From Pyxidicoccus caerfyrddinensis (GTDB taxonomy: Bacteria > Myxococcota > Myxococcia > Myxococcales > Myxococcaceae), in contig NZ_JAAIYA010000010.1 in assembly GCF_010894405.1 (NCBI RefSeq), forward strand, positions 248,001 through 312,000: a DNA stretch of 64,000 nucleotides, read 5' to 3'. The notes below the pieces were generated by a model. It was not told the DNA's origin, ran no database searches, and saw only the letters and a program-made list of their open reading frames with translations. How positions within the stretch are numbered: position 1 is the first letter of the stretch; every line of letters starts with the position of its first letter. The translations under genes and the position numbers were made by a program. This document shows positions 8,267 through 17,115 of this stretch, piece by piece.

Positions 8267-8719
8267 CTACTCGATGGCCTTGAGGTTGAACGGGTACTCG
8301 ATGGGGTGGTCCGCGCGGTCCGGAGGCTTGGGGAACGTCATGGACGACAGCACCGCCACCACGCAGTCGTGCAGGCCCGAATCCTTCAGCGTGCTCGACT
8401 TCTTCACCACCTTGGCGCCCTTCACCAGGCCGTTGGCGTCGATGGTGAAGGACGTCATCAGCCGGCCCTCCACCTTCTTGTTCTTCTCCGCCAGGTGGTC
8501 CTCGTAGCACTCCTGGATACGAGGCTGGTTGTACGAGACGACTTCCTTGATGGAGTCCGGAGTGAAGGGCATGTGCTCGACGTCAGGCCCCTCGCTCTTC
8601 GCGGGGGCCGTGGCCGGAGCCGAGGCGGGCTTCCCGCCGGAGGACTTCTTCGCGGGCGTGCCCTGTGCGAGCGCCACCGCCGAAACCAGAAGGACCGCTG
8701 GGAGAAGTACCCGCTTCAT
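8267..8719 (-). CDS. Secreted protein with AgmX/PglI (TonB-like) C-terminal domain
   Basis: 150 residues: a signal peptide ending near ALAQG, a Lys/Pro/Ala-rich linker (~20-50), then a C-terminal domain with two conserved cysteines (IQECYEDHL and LHDCVVAVL) and a final F-P-K-P-P. This is the layout of the myxobacterial AgmX/PglI C-terminal domain, a TonB-C-like periplasmic module found in gliding-related and many other proteins. It lies 5 bp after one acyl-CoA dehydrogenase gene and 10 bp before the other, so it is co-transcribed with lipid-oxidation genes. Its role there is unknown. The frame continues upstream, but the sequence before this ATG is antisense-like and overlaps the dehydrogenase gene. 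Confidence 0.8.
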   Translation of the reverse strand: MKRVLLPAVLLVSAVALAQGTPAKKSSGGKPASAPATAPAKSEGPDVEHMPFTPDSIKEVVSYNQPRIQECYEDHLAEKNKKVEGRLMTSFTIDANGLVKGAKVVKKSSTLKDSGLHDCVVAVLSSMTFPKPPDRADHPIEYPFNLKAIE

Positions 8720-8724
8720 CGCGC

Positions 8725-9867
<1,143 letters not shown>

Positions 9868-9903
9868 GAGGCTCCTCGACAGCGGGGAGGAAAAGAGAAA
9901 GGC

Positions 9904-10602
9904 CTACATAGTATGGGGGTTGCCCCTCGGGAACAGCGAAGAGGAGGGCCCCCACTGCAAGCGCGGGTTGCCGTGCCGATTAGAGGACGACCGGGCGGCT
10001 GACTCCCGGGAATCCAAGGGTGAGCCAAAGAACATGTTGAGCGGCACGGTGACGTCGAAGGTGACGTCCGTGCGGTCGCCCTCCCCCGTCCAGGCCCGCC
10101 GGAGGACCAGGGACAGGGTCCACGGCACGGTGTGCCGGTGTCGCTCGATGAGGTCGTACGTCAGCCCCACGCCCGCCACCCCACCCGAGCCGTCCTCGCC
10201 CCACAGCCCCGCGCCCTCCACGAGTACACCGAAGCGCAGCGTGTCCGGGAAGGCATACACGCGCGCCCCGGCGAGCAGCCGGAACACCGACGGCTTCAGC
10301 CGGAGCTGCGGCTCCACGAAGGGCGAGACGATGAGCGTGGGCCCGGGCACGTCCAACGGCGGCGAGGCCCACGGGTGGATGGGCCAGGACAGGAGCCACC
10401 GCTCCTTCGAGTCCGCGCTCCACTCGTAGCGGACATCGGGGATGAGCGGCTCGAGCGCGCAGCCGGTGTAGAGGCAGAGCGTGCGCTTCCAGGAGACGAG
10501 CGCCGGAGCGCGCCCGTCCTCGTCCCCTGCTTCCGCGGCCCGAGACGGCGCCGCGGCCAGGAGGCAGGTCAGCAGTCCCCCGGCCGCGAGCGTCCGACGC
10601 AC
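9904..10602 (-). CDS. Exported protein of unknown function, 232 aa
   Basis: GTG start, one base after the enoyl-CoA hydratase stop. The N-terminal signal peptide (two arginines, leucine-rich core, cleavage after SRA) is followed by ~200 residues with alternating hydrophobic and polar positions, for example in FRLLAGARVYAFP and LRFGVLVEGAGLWG. That pattern suggests a beta-barrel or beta-sandwich outer-membrane protein. No family recognised. Tight coupling to the fatty-acid genes suggests a role in lipid or substrate handling at the envelope (inference only). Confidence 0.7.
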   Translation of the reverse strand: MRRTLAAGGLLTCLLAAAPSRAAEAGDEDGRAPALVSWKRTLCLYTGCALEPLIPDVRYEWSADSKERWLLSWPIHPWASPPLDVPGPTLIVSPFVEPQLRLKPSVFRLLAGARVYAFPDTLRFGVLVEGAGLWGEDGSGGVAGVGLTYDLIERHRHTVPWTLSLVLRRAWTGEGDRTDVTFDVTVPLNMFFGSPLDSRESAARSSSNRHGNPRLQWGPSSSLFPRGNPHTM

Positions 10603-10603
10603 T

Positions 10604-11380
10604 TCACTTGCCGGTGAAGGAGGCGGGGCGCTTCTCCATGAACGCCTTCATGCCCTCGCGCTGGTCCGCCGAGCCGAACAGCTCGCCGAACGTCTTGCGC
10701 TCCATTTCGTTGGCGACGCGCAGGTCCTGGTCCGCGCCGGCCTCGATGACGCGCTTGGCCTTGGCGATGGCGAGCGGGCCATTCTTCAGCATCTTCGCGG
10801 CCACCTCGCGGCAGTGCGGCAGGAGCGCCTCGGGGGCGAACACCTCCAGCACCAGGCCCATCTCCTTCGCCTTCGCCGCGTCGATGCGCTCACCGGTGAA
10901 GATGAGCTCCTTGGCGCGGGCGCGGCCCACGGCGCGGGTGAGGCGCTGGGTGCCGCCGAAGCCGGGGATGACGCCCAGGCCCACCTCGGGAAGGCCGAGC
11001 TTCGCCTTCTCGGACGCGTAGATGAAGTCACAGGCCAGGGCCAGCTCACACCCGCCGCCGAGCGCGAAGCCGTTGACGGCCGCGATGGTGGGGATGGGCA
11101 GCGCCTCCAGCGCGGCCATGACGCGGTGGCCGAGCGCGCCGAACTCCTGCGCCTGCGTCTCGCTCAGCGCCGCCATCTCCGCGATGTCCGCGCCCGCGAC
11201 GAAGGCCTTCTCGCCACCACCGGTGACGATGAGCACGCGCACGTCCGCGCCGATGGAGCCCAGCGCGGCCTCCATCTCCTGCAGCGTCTTGCTGTTGAGG
11301 GCGTTGAGCGCCTTGGGACGGTCGATGAAGAGCGTGGCGACCGCGCCGTCCTGCTCCAGCCGGATGTTCTCGTAGGCCAT
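10604..11380 (-). CDS. Enoyl-CoA hydratase (crotonase family)
   Basis: 258 residues, the standard length of a crotonase. It hydrates trans-2-enoyl-CoA to 3-hydroxyacyl-CoA. The oxyanion-hole region AFVAGADIAEM, the helix GFALGGGCELALACDF, and LGVIPGFGGTQRL with its conserved acidic residue are all present. GGAG lies 9 nt before the start. It follows hbd by 17 bp. Crotonases are diverse, but the hbd and acyl-CoA dehydrogenase context supports the hydratase call. Confidence 0.92.
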   Translation of the reverse strand: MAYENIRLEQDGAVATLFIDRPKALNALNSKTLQEMEAALGSIGADVRVLIVTGGGEKAFVAGADIAEMAALSETQAQEFGALGHRVMAALEALPIPTIAAVNGFALGGGCELALACDFIYASEKAKLGLPEVGLGVIPGFGGTQRLTRAVGRARAKELIFTGERIDAAKAKEMGLVLEVFAPEALLPHCREVAAKMLKNGPLAIAKAKRVIEAGADQDLRVANEMERKTFGELFGSADQREGMKAFMEKRPASFTGK

Positions 11381-11397
11381 GTGCGTGGGCTCCGGGG

Positions 11398-12246
11398 TTA
11401 GTACTTGTAGAAGCCGCGGCCGCTCTTCTTGCCGTACCAGCCGGCGTCCACGTACTGGCGCAGCAGCGGGCTGGGACGGTACTTGGAGTCACCGAGGCCC
11501 TTGTGGAGCACCTCGGCGATGTAGAGCACGGTGTCCAGGCCGATGAAGTCCGCGAGCTGCAGCGGGCCCATGGGCTGGTTGGTGCCCAGCTTCATCGCGG
11601 TGTCGATGTCCTCCACCGTGCCCAGGCCCTCCATCAGCGCGAAGCAGGCCTCGTTGAGCATGGGGATGAGGATGCGGTTGACGATGAAGCCCGGGTAGTC
11701 CTTGGACACCACCGTCGTCTTGCCCATCTTCTCGGCCAGGGCGCGCGTGGTGGCATACGTCTCGTCGGACGTGGCGGCGCCGCGGATGAGCTCCACCAGC
11801 TGCATCACCGGCACCGGGTTCATGAAGTGCATGCCGATGACGGACTCGGGGCGCTTCGTGGACGCGGCGATGCGGGTAATCGGAATGGACGAGGTGTTGG
11901 TGGCGAGGATGCCGCCCGGGCGCACCACGGCGTCCAGGTCCTGGAAGATGCGGCGCTTGAGGTCCTCGTTCTCCGTCACGGCCTCGACGGCGAAGTCGAC
12001 GTCCTTCGCCTCCTTCACATCCGTGAGGGTGGCGAGATTGGCCTCGGCGGCGGCGCGCTTCGCCTCGTCGAGCTTGCCCTTCTCCACCAGCTTCTTCAGG
12101 CCGCCCTTGATGCGGTCCGCGCCCTTGGCGAGCCCTTCCTTGGACACGTCCGCCAGCGTGACGCGCAGACCGGCCTGGAGTGCCACCTGCGCGATGCCCG
12201 CGCCCATCTGACCCGCCCCGACGACGACGATATGCTCCGTTGCCAT
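11398..12246 (-). CDS. hbd: 3-hydroxybutyryl-CoA dehydrogenase
   Basis: 282 residues, exactly the usual size of the single-domain-pair bacterial enzyme. It interconverts 3-hydroxybutyryl-CoA and acetoacetyl-CoA with NAD(P). The N-terminal Rossmann motif is GAGQMGAGIA, then NTSSIPIT, and GMHFMNPVPVM contains the catalytic histidine. The C-terminal domain has GFIVNRILIPMLNEA. I chose the ATG at 12246, which places the Rossmann strand at residue 5; the frame stays open 19 codons further. It is the first enzyme gene of the beta-oxidation set. Confidence 0.93.
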   Translation of the reverse strand: MATEHIVVVGAGQMGAGIAQVALQAGLRVTLADVSKEGLAKGADRIKGGLKKLVEKGKLDEAKRAAAEANLATLTDVKEAKDVDFAVEAVTENEDLKRRIFQDLDAVVRPGGILATNTSSIPITRIAASTKRPESVIGMHFMNPVPVMQLVELIRGAATSDETYATTRALAEKMGKTTVVSKDYPGFIVNRILIPMLNEACFALMEGLGTVEDIDTAMKLGTNQPMGPLQLADFIGLDTVLYIAEVLHKGLGDSKYRPSPLLRQYVDAGWYGKKSGRGFYKY

Positions 12247-12316
12247 GGTGTTCGCGAACCCCTCGCTCGGTATGTGAGTGACGTGCGGGCGCCCATAGCC
12301 CACGCGTCCGGGGCGG

Positions 12317-12739
12317 TCAACGACCGGTGGGCGGCATCCGGAGCTGGCGGACGATGTACGGCTCCTCTCCCACCTCCAGCGACTCCTCCAGCTTCAGGCG
12401 GCGCTCGTACCCCTCCAGCTTCACGAAGATGCGCACACGCCAGGTGCCTTCGGGCACGTCCAGGGCGAACGTCTCCTCTGGCGGAGGCCCCGAGGTGTAG
12501 AAGCGCTCCTCGCGCTTGAGCACCTTGCCGTCGTCGTCCACCACCTGGAGGTCCAGCGCCCGGGCCACGCCCCACCCCGTCCCGTCGAACTGGAGCCGCA
12601 GCTCGTGCTCGGGCTTGCCCGTGTGTTGCCAGAGCCACAGCCCGAAGCCCGCCAGGATCAGCAATGGCAGCCGCTTCACCAGCGGACTGGAGCGCCAGTG
12701 GCCACGCTCGGAGGTGGAGACAGGAGGCGTGTCCGTCAC
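12317..12739 (-). CDS. Single-pass membrane protein of unknown function, 140 aa
   Basis: GTG start 2 bp after the stop of the preceding gene. A ~28-residue cytoplasmic N-terminus precedes one membrane helix (PLLILAGFGLWLW) and a ~95-residue outer domain with a beta-sandwich look (LRLQFDG, TWRVRIFVKLEG). No family recognised. The tight spacing puts it in one transcript with mrp and hbd. Confidence 0.7.
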   Translation of the reverse strand: MTDTPPVSTSERGHWRSSPLVKRLPLLILAGFGLWLWQHTGKPEHELRLQFDGTGWGVARALDLQVVDDDGKVLKREERFYTSGPPPEETFALDVPEGTWRVRIFVKLEGYERRLKLEESLEVGEEPYIVRQLRMPPTGR

Positions 12740-12741
12740 CG

Positions 12742-13242
12742 CTACTCCTTCTTCGTCCGCTTGGCGCCGGGGCGCCGCGCGTTCAGCTCGGAGACGACCA
12801 CGCGGGGCGAGCCGGACTTCTTCTCCTTCGGCTCGCTGGACGGCCCGGCGTCTTCGTCTCGGTCCGCCTTGTCCGGGGGCACGAGGCGGATCTGCGCCTT
12901 GATCTCCACCGTCATGCCGGACATGAGCTTGAGGAACTCGTCGCGCAGCTTCTCCGACTGGAGGAAGCGGCGCAGCTCGTCGGTGACGGCGCGGGTGATC
13001 TCGTCCTTGGTCTTCTCCGCCTGACCGAGGATGAAGCCCAGCGCCTCCTTGGGCAGCTTGAGCTGGCCGGCGAGGTTGCGGATGCCCTCCTCCGTCATGA
13101 AGAGGGCACCCAGACCGGCCACGGCCATACGGCGGACGAATTCCGGTACGAAGCCCGCGGGGCCGCTGGAACGCCCCGCCTGCCGGTCGTCATCGTCGAG
13201 CAGCGGGTCGGGTGGGAAGTCGTCGTTGCCGGCCGAAGCCAT
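12742..13242 (-). CDS. Helical cytoplasmic protein of unknown function, 166 aa
   Basis: The acidic N-terminus (DPLLDDDD) is followed by a helical middle (~35-110: FVRRMAVAGLGALFMTEEGIRNLAG, then AEKTKDEITRAVTDELRRFL) and a basic disordered tail ending in KRTKKE. The helical middle and charged tail vaguely recall phasin-like or polyester-granule regulator proteins, which would suit the 3-hydroxybutyryl-CoA context, but I cannot support that by motif. A strong AGGAGAGG precedes the start. The gene lies 18 bp after mrp. Confidence 0.7.
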   Translation of the reverse strand: MASAGNDDFPPDPLLDDDDRQAGRSSGPAGFVPEFVRRMAVAGLGALFMTEEGIRNLAGQLKLPKEALGFILGQAEKTKDEITRAVTDELRRFLQSEKLRDEFLKLMSGMTVEIKAQIRLVPPDKADRDEDAGPSSEPKEKKSGSPRVVVSELNARRPGAKRTKKE

Positions 13243-13260
13243 GAAGCCTCTCCTTGGGAG

Positions 13261-14346
13261 TTATCGGGCCTGCACCACCGGTAGCGGCACGCTCTTCATG
13301 CTCTGCGCGGACACCCGTCCCGCCACATTGCGAGCGACCTCCATGAAGGCCTTCGCCTCCAGGCTGTCCTTCGCACTCAGCACCACCGGCACGCCCGAGT
13401 CTCCGGACTCGCGCACCTTCAGGTCCAGGGGGATCTCCCCGAGGAATGGGATGCCGAACATCTCCGCCGCCTTGCGGCCGCCACCGTGGTTGAAGATGGC
13501 CGTGACGTGCGAGCAGTTCGGGCAGACGAACTGGCTCATGTTCTCCACGATGCCCAGCACGGGGATGTGGACCTTGTCGAACATCTGCTTGGCGCGCACC
13601 ACGTCGGCCAGGGCCACGTCCTGCGGCGTCGTCACCAGCACGGCGCCCGCGGCGCGGATGGACTGGGACAGCGACAGGGCCACGTCACCGGTGCCCGGCG
13701 GCAGGTCGAGGATGAGGTAGTCCAGCTCGCCCCAGTTCACATCGCGCACCAACTGCATCAGCGCGCCGTGGAGCATGGGACCGCGCCAGATGAGCGCCTG
13801 GTCCGCCTCCACGAGGAAGCCGATGGACATCACCTTGAGGCCGTGGGCGACGAGCGGCTCCAGGGACTTGCCGTCCGGGCTCACGGGCTTCTTGTCCGCG
13901 AGGCCCGTCATCAGGGGCACGGAGGGGCCGTAGAAGTCCGCGTCGAGCAGGCCCACCTTGGAGCCATGCATGGCAAGCGCGGTGGCGAGGTTGAGGGCCA
14001 CGGTGCTCTTGCCCACCCCGCCCTTGCCGGCGCCCACGAGGATGACGTTCTTCACCTTGGGGAGCAGCGCGCCGCCGGGGACGCCGCCGCCGGCCGCGCG
14101 GACCTGGGCGCCCCACTCGATGTCGAAGGTCTTCAGCCCGGGGACGGTCTTGAGCGCGGCCTCGGCGTCGGCCTGGATCTTCCCCTTGAGCGGGCAGGCC
14201 GGAGTGGTGAGCTCGATCTTGAGTTTCACCGAGTCGCCCGCGATGCGGATGTCCTTCACCATCCCCGCCTTCACGAGGTCCACGTGGAGCTCGGGGTCCA
14301 TGACCTTCGACATCGCCGCGAGGACGGCCGCCTCGGAAACGCTCAT
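13261..14346 (-). CDS. mrp: Mrp/ApbC-type Fe-S cluster carrier ATPase
   Basis: 361 residues. The N-terminal ~85 residues are a MIP18/DUF59 domain (MDPELHVDLV, TTPACPLKG). A P-loop NTPase follows with the deviant Walker A GKGGVGKST, DADFYGPS, LILDLPPGTGD and the C-terminal CPNC that in Mrp/NBP35 proteins bridges a cluster at the dimer interface. Its expected role is delivery of [4Fe-4S] clusters to apo-enzymes. The ATG at 14346 puts the DUF59 domain at the N-terminus; the frame extends 28 codons upstream without homology. It heads the minus-strand nine-gene cluster. Confidence 0.92.
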   Translation of the reverse strand: MSVSEAAVLAAMSKVMDPELHVDLVKAGMVKDIRIAGDSVKLKIELTTPACPLKGKIQADAEAALKTVPGLKTFDIEWGAQVRAAGGGVPGGALLPKVKNVILVGAGKGGVGKSTVALNLATALAMHGSKVGLLDADFYGPSVPLMTGLADKKPVSPDGKSLEPLVAHGLKVMSIGFLVEADQALIWRGPMLHGALMQLVRDVNWGELDYLILDLPPGTGDVALSLSQSIRAAGAVLVTTPQDVALADVVRAKQMFDKVHIPVLGIVENMSQFVCPNCSHVTAIFNHGGGRKAAEMFGIPFLGEIPLDLKVRESGDSGVPVVLSAKDSLEAKAFMEVARNVAGRVSAQSMKSVPLPVVQAR

Positions 14347-14549
14347 CTGAACACCTGAAACCTTTTGGAAAACGGGCGGTTGGGGGCCGCCAACGGGCGC
14401 GGAATCTGCCAGCCCCCCGGGGGCTGTCAACGTCGTTTAACGCCGCTGTACCACGGGCGCACCCTGGCGGGCTGTCGCCCGGTGGAGCCTGGACGGCGGG
14501 CTGAAGGGGCCCATCAGGAGGACTGGAGGATCAGGGGGCGGGCGGGCCA

Positions 14550-15152
14550 TCACTCGATCGATGCCACGCGGTACTCGCCGTCCTCCAGCACCAGGACCAC
14601 CGCGCGGTCCTCTCCGAGGGGGAACAGGGCCTCCCCCGCGCCGACGCGGACGTTGGTGTTGAGGGCGAGCCGGGCCCGGCGCAGGCGCTCCTTGGCGAGG
14701 GGCTCGCGCTCGAAGTCCTCGCGCAGGCGCTCGGGGGTGTAGCGGGCTCGCAGCGGCGCGGCGAGCAGGCTCCAGGCCTTCTGCCACTCGCGGGCCTCCA
14801 CGGTGTCGAGGAATCGCGAGAGGGCCGCCCGGGGCACGTCGGCCGGCCGGGATTCCACCACGCGCCAGCCCTGCCCGGTGTGGGCCAGGGTGACCGAGGG
14901 GGCACGGGCCTCCAGTACCGCGGTTCCGGAGCGCACGGCGGCGGCGCGCTCGCGGCGGGTGGCCTCGTCGGAGTAGCGGTCCAGGAAGGCGACCTCGCCC
15001 TCGGGCGCTCCGTTGGTGAGGGCGTAGGCGTCCTGGAGGCGCCCCTCGTCCAGGGCCCGGGCATAGGCCTCGGCGACGGAGACGGGCTCGCGCGGGGTGG
15101 TGGCGCAGGCGGCCAACAGGGGCAGGCAGAGGAGGACGGTGCGCTTCTTCAT
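14550..15152 (-). CDS. Lipoprotein of unknown function, 200 aa
   Basis: A short signal with the lipobox LAAC (Cys16) makes this a lipid-anchored envelope protein. The mature part shows two similar halves with the pattern AYARALDEGRLQDAYALT and FLDTVEAREWQKAWSLL, which suggests a duplicated NTF2-like/DUF4878-type fold (inference). It lies 200 bp upstream of mrp on the same strand. That gap holds GC-rich inverted repeats but no gene, so it may be a separate transcript. Confidence 0.75.
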   Translation of the reverse strand: MKKRTVLLCLPLLAACATTPREPVSVAEAYARALDEGRLQDAYALTNGAPEGEVAFLDRYSDEATRRERAAAVRSGTAVLEARAPSVTLAHTGQGWRVVESRPADVPRAALSRFLDTVEAREWQKAWSLLAAPLRARYTPERLREDFEREPLAKERLRRARLALNTNVRVGAGEALFPLGEDRAVVLVLEDGEYRVASIE

Positions 15153-15197
15153 GGGTGCGCGGAACCTAGCACCGGATGGCGCGGAGACGCGCGGGGC

Positions 15198-15575
15198 TCA
15201 ATGCGGGACTGGCGTGGCGTATGACTGGGAACAGAGGATCATCCTCAGCAGGTACACCTCGACGAGGTCTCTCAACTCACTCTCCTTGCAGAGCCTCCCT
15301 GCGACGGCGCGGCGATTGCCTGCTTCGAAATAGGAGACGACGCACAGGTTCCCCTTCGCATCGATGGTGATGGCGTCGGTGGACCCGAGAGGCTCTGCGG
15401 CAGTCGCCATCGTCAACCAGAGATTGTGGAGGCTCGTCACTGCGTAGACCGTCGCTGGGAGCTCCAGTTGTTGGAGCTCACTCAGGAGGCGCACGAACCG
15501 AGGCGGAGCATTCCCGCCGTGGAACTCCCGCGTGTACGCGCTGACCAGACCCGGATCGCTTAGGGGGATCCACAC
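15198..15575 (-). CDS. Hypothetical protein, 125 aa
   Basis: GTG start. A soluble protein without signal peptide. The stretch DAITIDAKGNLCVVSYFEAGNRR looks like a SMI1/KNR4-type or related beta-sheet segment, but I cannot assign a family. Codon use is less GC-biased than in the neighbours. It stands alone between a lipoprotein gene and the sulfurtransferase gene. Confidence 0.55.
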   Translation of the reverse strand: MWIPLSDPGLVSAYTREFHGGNAPPRFVRLLSELQQLELPATVYAVTSLHNLWLTMATAAEPLGSTDAITIDAKGNLCVVSYFEAGNRRAVAGRLCKESELRDLVEVYLLRMILCSQSYATPVPH

Positions 15576-15619
15576 CGGAAGGCTCTATAGTGGCCAGCTC
15601 GAGTGGCAATAAAGCCCCC

Positions 15620-16462
15620 CTATTGCACCACCGGCCGGCTCGACGGCAGGCCCCACTCGCTCCACGAGCCGTCGTACACCCGGATATCGGAGTAGCCCGC
15701 GAGCGTCGCCGCGAGCGCGTCCACGCAGGCCGTGACGCCGGAACCGCAGCTGAACACGAGCTTGCGGCGTGCTCCGACCTTGCTCTCGAACAGCGCCTTG
15801 AGCTCGGTCGCGCTCTTCGCGTGGCCCTTCATCTGCACGTCCGTGAACGGCAGATTCACCGCGTTGGGCATGTGTCCTTGCCGCAACCCCGCGCGTGGCT
15901 CCGGCTCACGCCCCTCGAAGCGGCCCTGCGAGCGTGCGTCGACCACGGCGCAGCTCGCGTCTTCCAACGCCCGTTCGACGGCCACTGCGTCGCAGAACGC
16001 ATTGCCGGTCGGCCTTGCCACGAAGTCGCCGGTGCGCTCGACGCGCTCCGGATCCGTGGCGGTCGGATGTCCTGCTGCGATCCATGCTGGCAGGCCACCG
16101 TCGAGCACGGCCACCTGTGAATGCCCCATCGCCTTGAACATCCACCAGGCGCGCGGGCTGGAATACAGGCCGACCCGGTCGTAGACGACCACCACGCTGT
16201 CGCGATTGACGCCGAGCCTGCGCGCCTCACGCTCGAAGTGCTCGGGGCTCGGCATCATGTGCGGAAGGGACTGGGCGTGATCGCTGAACGCACCGTCGAG
16301 GTCGAAGACGCGGGCGCCGGGAATCCGCGCGGGTGCGACCTCGGGAGCGGAGGTCGCGGCTGCGCCTACGGGCTTCAGCTTCACTTCCAGGAGCACGAGG
16401 CGTGGATCGCCGAGCATCGACTGGAGTTCGGGCACAGAAACGATCGCGCTCACTGAATTCAC
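15620..16462 (-). CDS. sseA: 3-mercaptopyruvate/thiosulfate sulfurtransferase (tandem rhodanese)
   Basis: 280 residues, two rhodanese domains. The N-terminal one is inactive and structural (YDRVGLYSSPRAWWMF). The C-terminal one carries the catalytic Cys239 in the loop CGSGVTA; that loop sequence is typical of 3-mercaptopyruvate sulfurtransferases (SseA) rather than thiosulfate rhodaneses. The enzyme moves sulfur from mercaptopyruvate to thiol acceptors. The GTG start overlaps the upstream gene's stop by 4 bp, so the two are co-transcribed. Confidence 0.9.
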   Translation of the reverse strand: MNSVSAIVSVPELQSMLGDPRLVLLEVKLKPVGAAATSAPEVAPARIPGARVFDLDGAFSDHAQSLPHMMPSPEHFEREARRLGVNRDSVVVVYDRVGLYSSPRAWWMFKAMGHSQVAVLDGGLPAWIAAGHPTATDPERVERTGDFVARPTGNAFCDAVAVERALEDASCAVVDARSQGRFEGREPEPRAGLRQGHMPNAVNLPFTDVQMKGHAKSATELKALFESKVGARRKLVFSCGSGVTACVDALAATLAGYSDIRVYDGSWSEWGLPSSRPVVQ

Positions 16463-17055
16463 GGATGCACCCTCTTCCTGAAGTACGCCTTCGCCTGGGT
16501 CGGCGATTCAAACGAAGAAGGCGCATCCGGGTAGAGCGCCAGCAGACCTGTCTCCGCGGCCCGGACCACATTGAGACACGCGTGATCCAGGGAGTCGACC
16601 AGGAAGAGGCCGCCTCGCGTGTACTTGCATTGACCCACCAGGGACACGGTGGTCGCCCACTGTTCGCACGCGGCTCGGACGCGATACGGGGACGCGACCA
16701 GCTTCGCGAGAGCATCCCGTTCACAGAGCTTGGCCCGGTAGTTCAGCGCGTAATACGCAAGCTCCTCGTCCCGGTCGCTGGACAGCTTCTTCATGAGCTT
16801 TGCCACTTCCGGCCGCGACGGCTGCACGTACAGGGCGAACGCCAGCACCCTGCGCTGAGCGCCGGACGCGCGTTGGATACGCGCCGCGAGCACCGTGGAG
16901 TCATAGCGACGCGCCAGTTCTCGAGCCAGGTCCCAGTCCGAGGCCTCGCACTTCAGGGCATCACCCGCGCAGGACAGGACCTGCTCGAGCTCCATCTGTT
17001 CGAGAGGGGGAGCAGGAACCGCCGCCATCATCAGCACCAGCAGGAGTGTCCGCAT
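16459..17055 (-). CDS. Exported helical-repeat protein of unknown function, 198 aa
   Basis: An N-terminal signal peptide (MRTLLLVLMMAAVPA) is followed by short helices of HEAT/ARM character: RRVLAFALYVQPSRPEVAKLM, then ELAYYALNYRAKLC. Four cysteines in the mature part may form disulfides. The stop overlaps the sulfurtransferase start by 4 bp (GTGA). No family recognised. Confidence 0.7.
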   Translation of the reverse strand: MRTLLLVLMMAAVPAPPLEQMELEQVLSCAGDALKCEASDWDLARELARRYDSTVLAARIQRASGAQRRVLAFALYVQPSRPEVAKLMKKLSSDRDEELAYYALNYRAKLCERDALAKLVASPYRVRAACEQWATTVSLVGQCKYTRGGLFLVDSLDHACLNVVRAAETGLLALYPDAPSSFESPTQAKAYFRKRVHP

Positions 17056-17115
17056 GTCTATTCATCACCGTAGTAGTCCGCCTGAGCCTGCCCGTATCCG
17101 GTGACGGAGAAGCCG

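Noticed and set aside
13031..14358. Plus-strand frames opposite mrp
   Set aside because: mrp has an intact Walker A, DUF59 domain and CPNC motif; the opposite frames carry none and are antisense artefacts.
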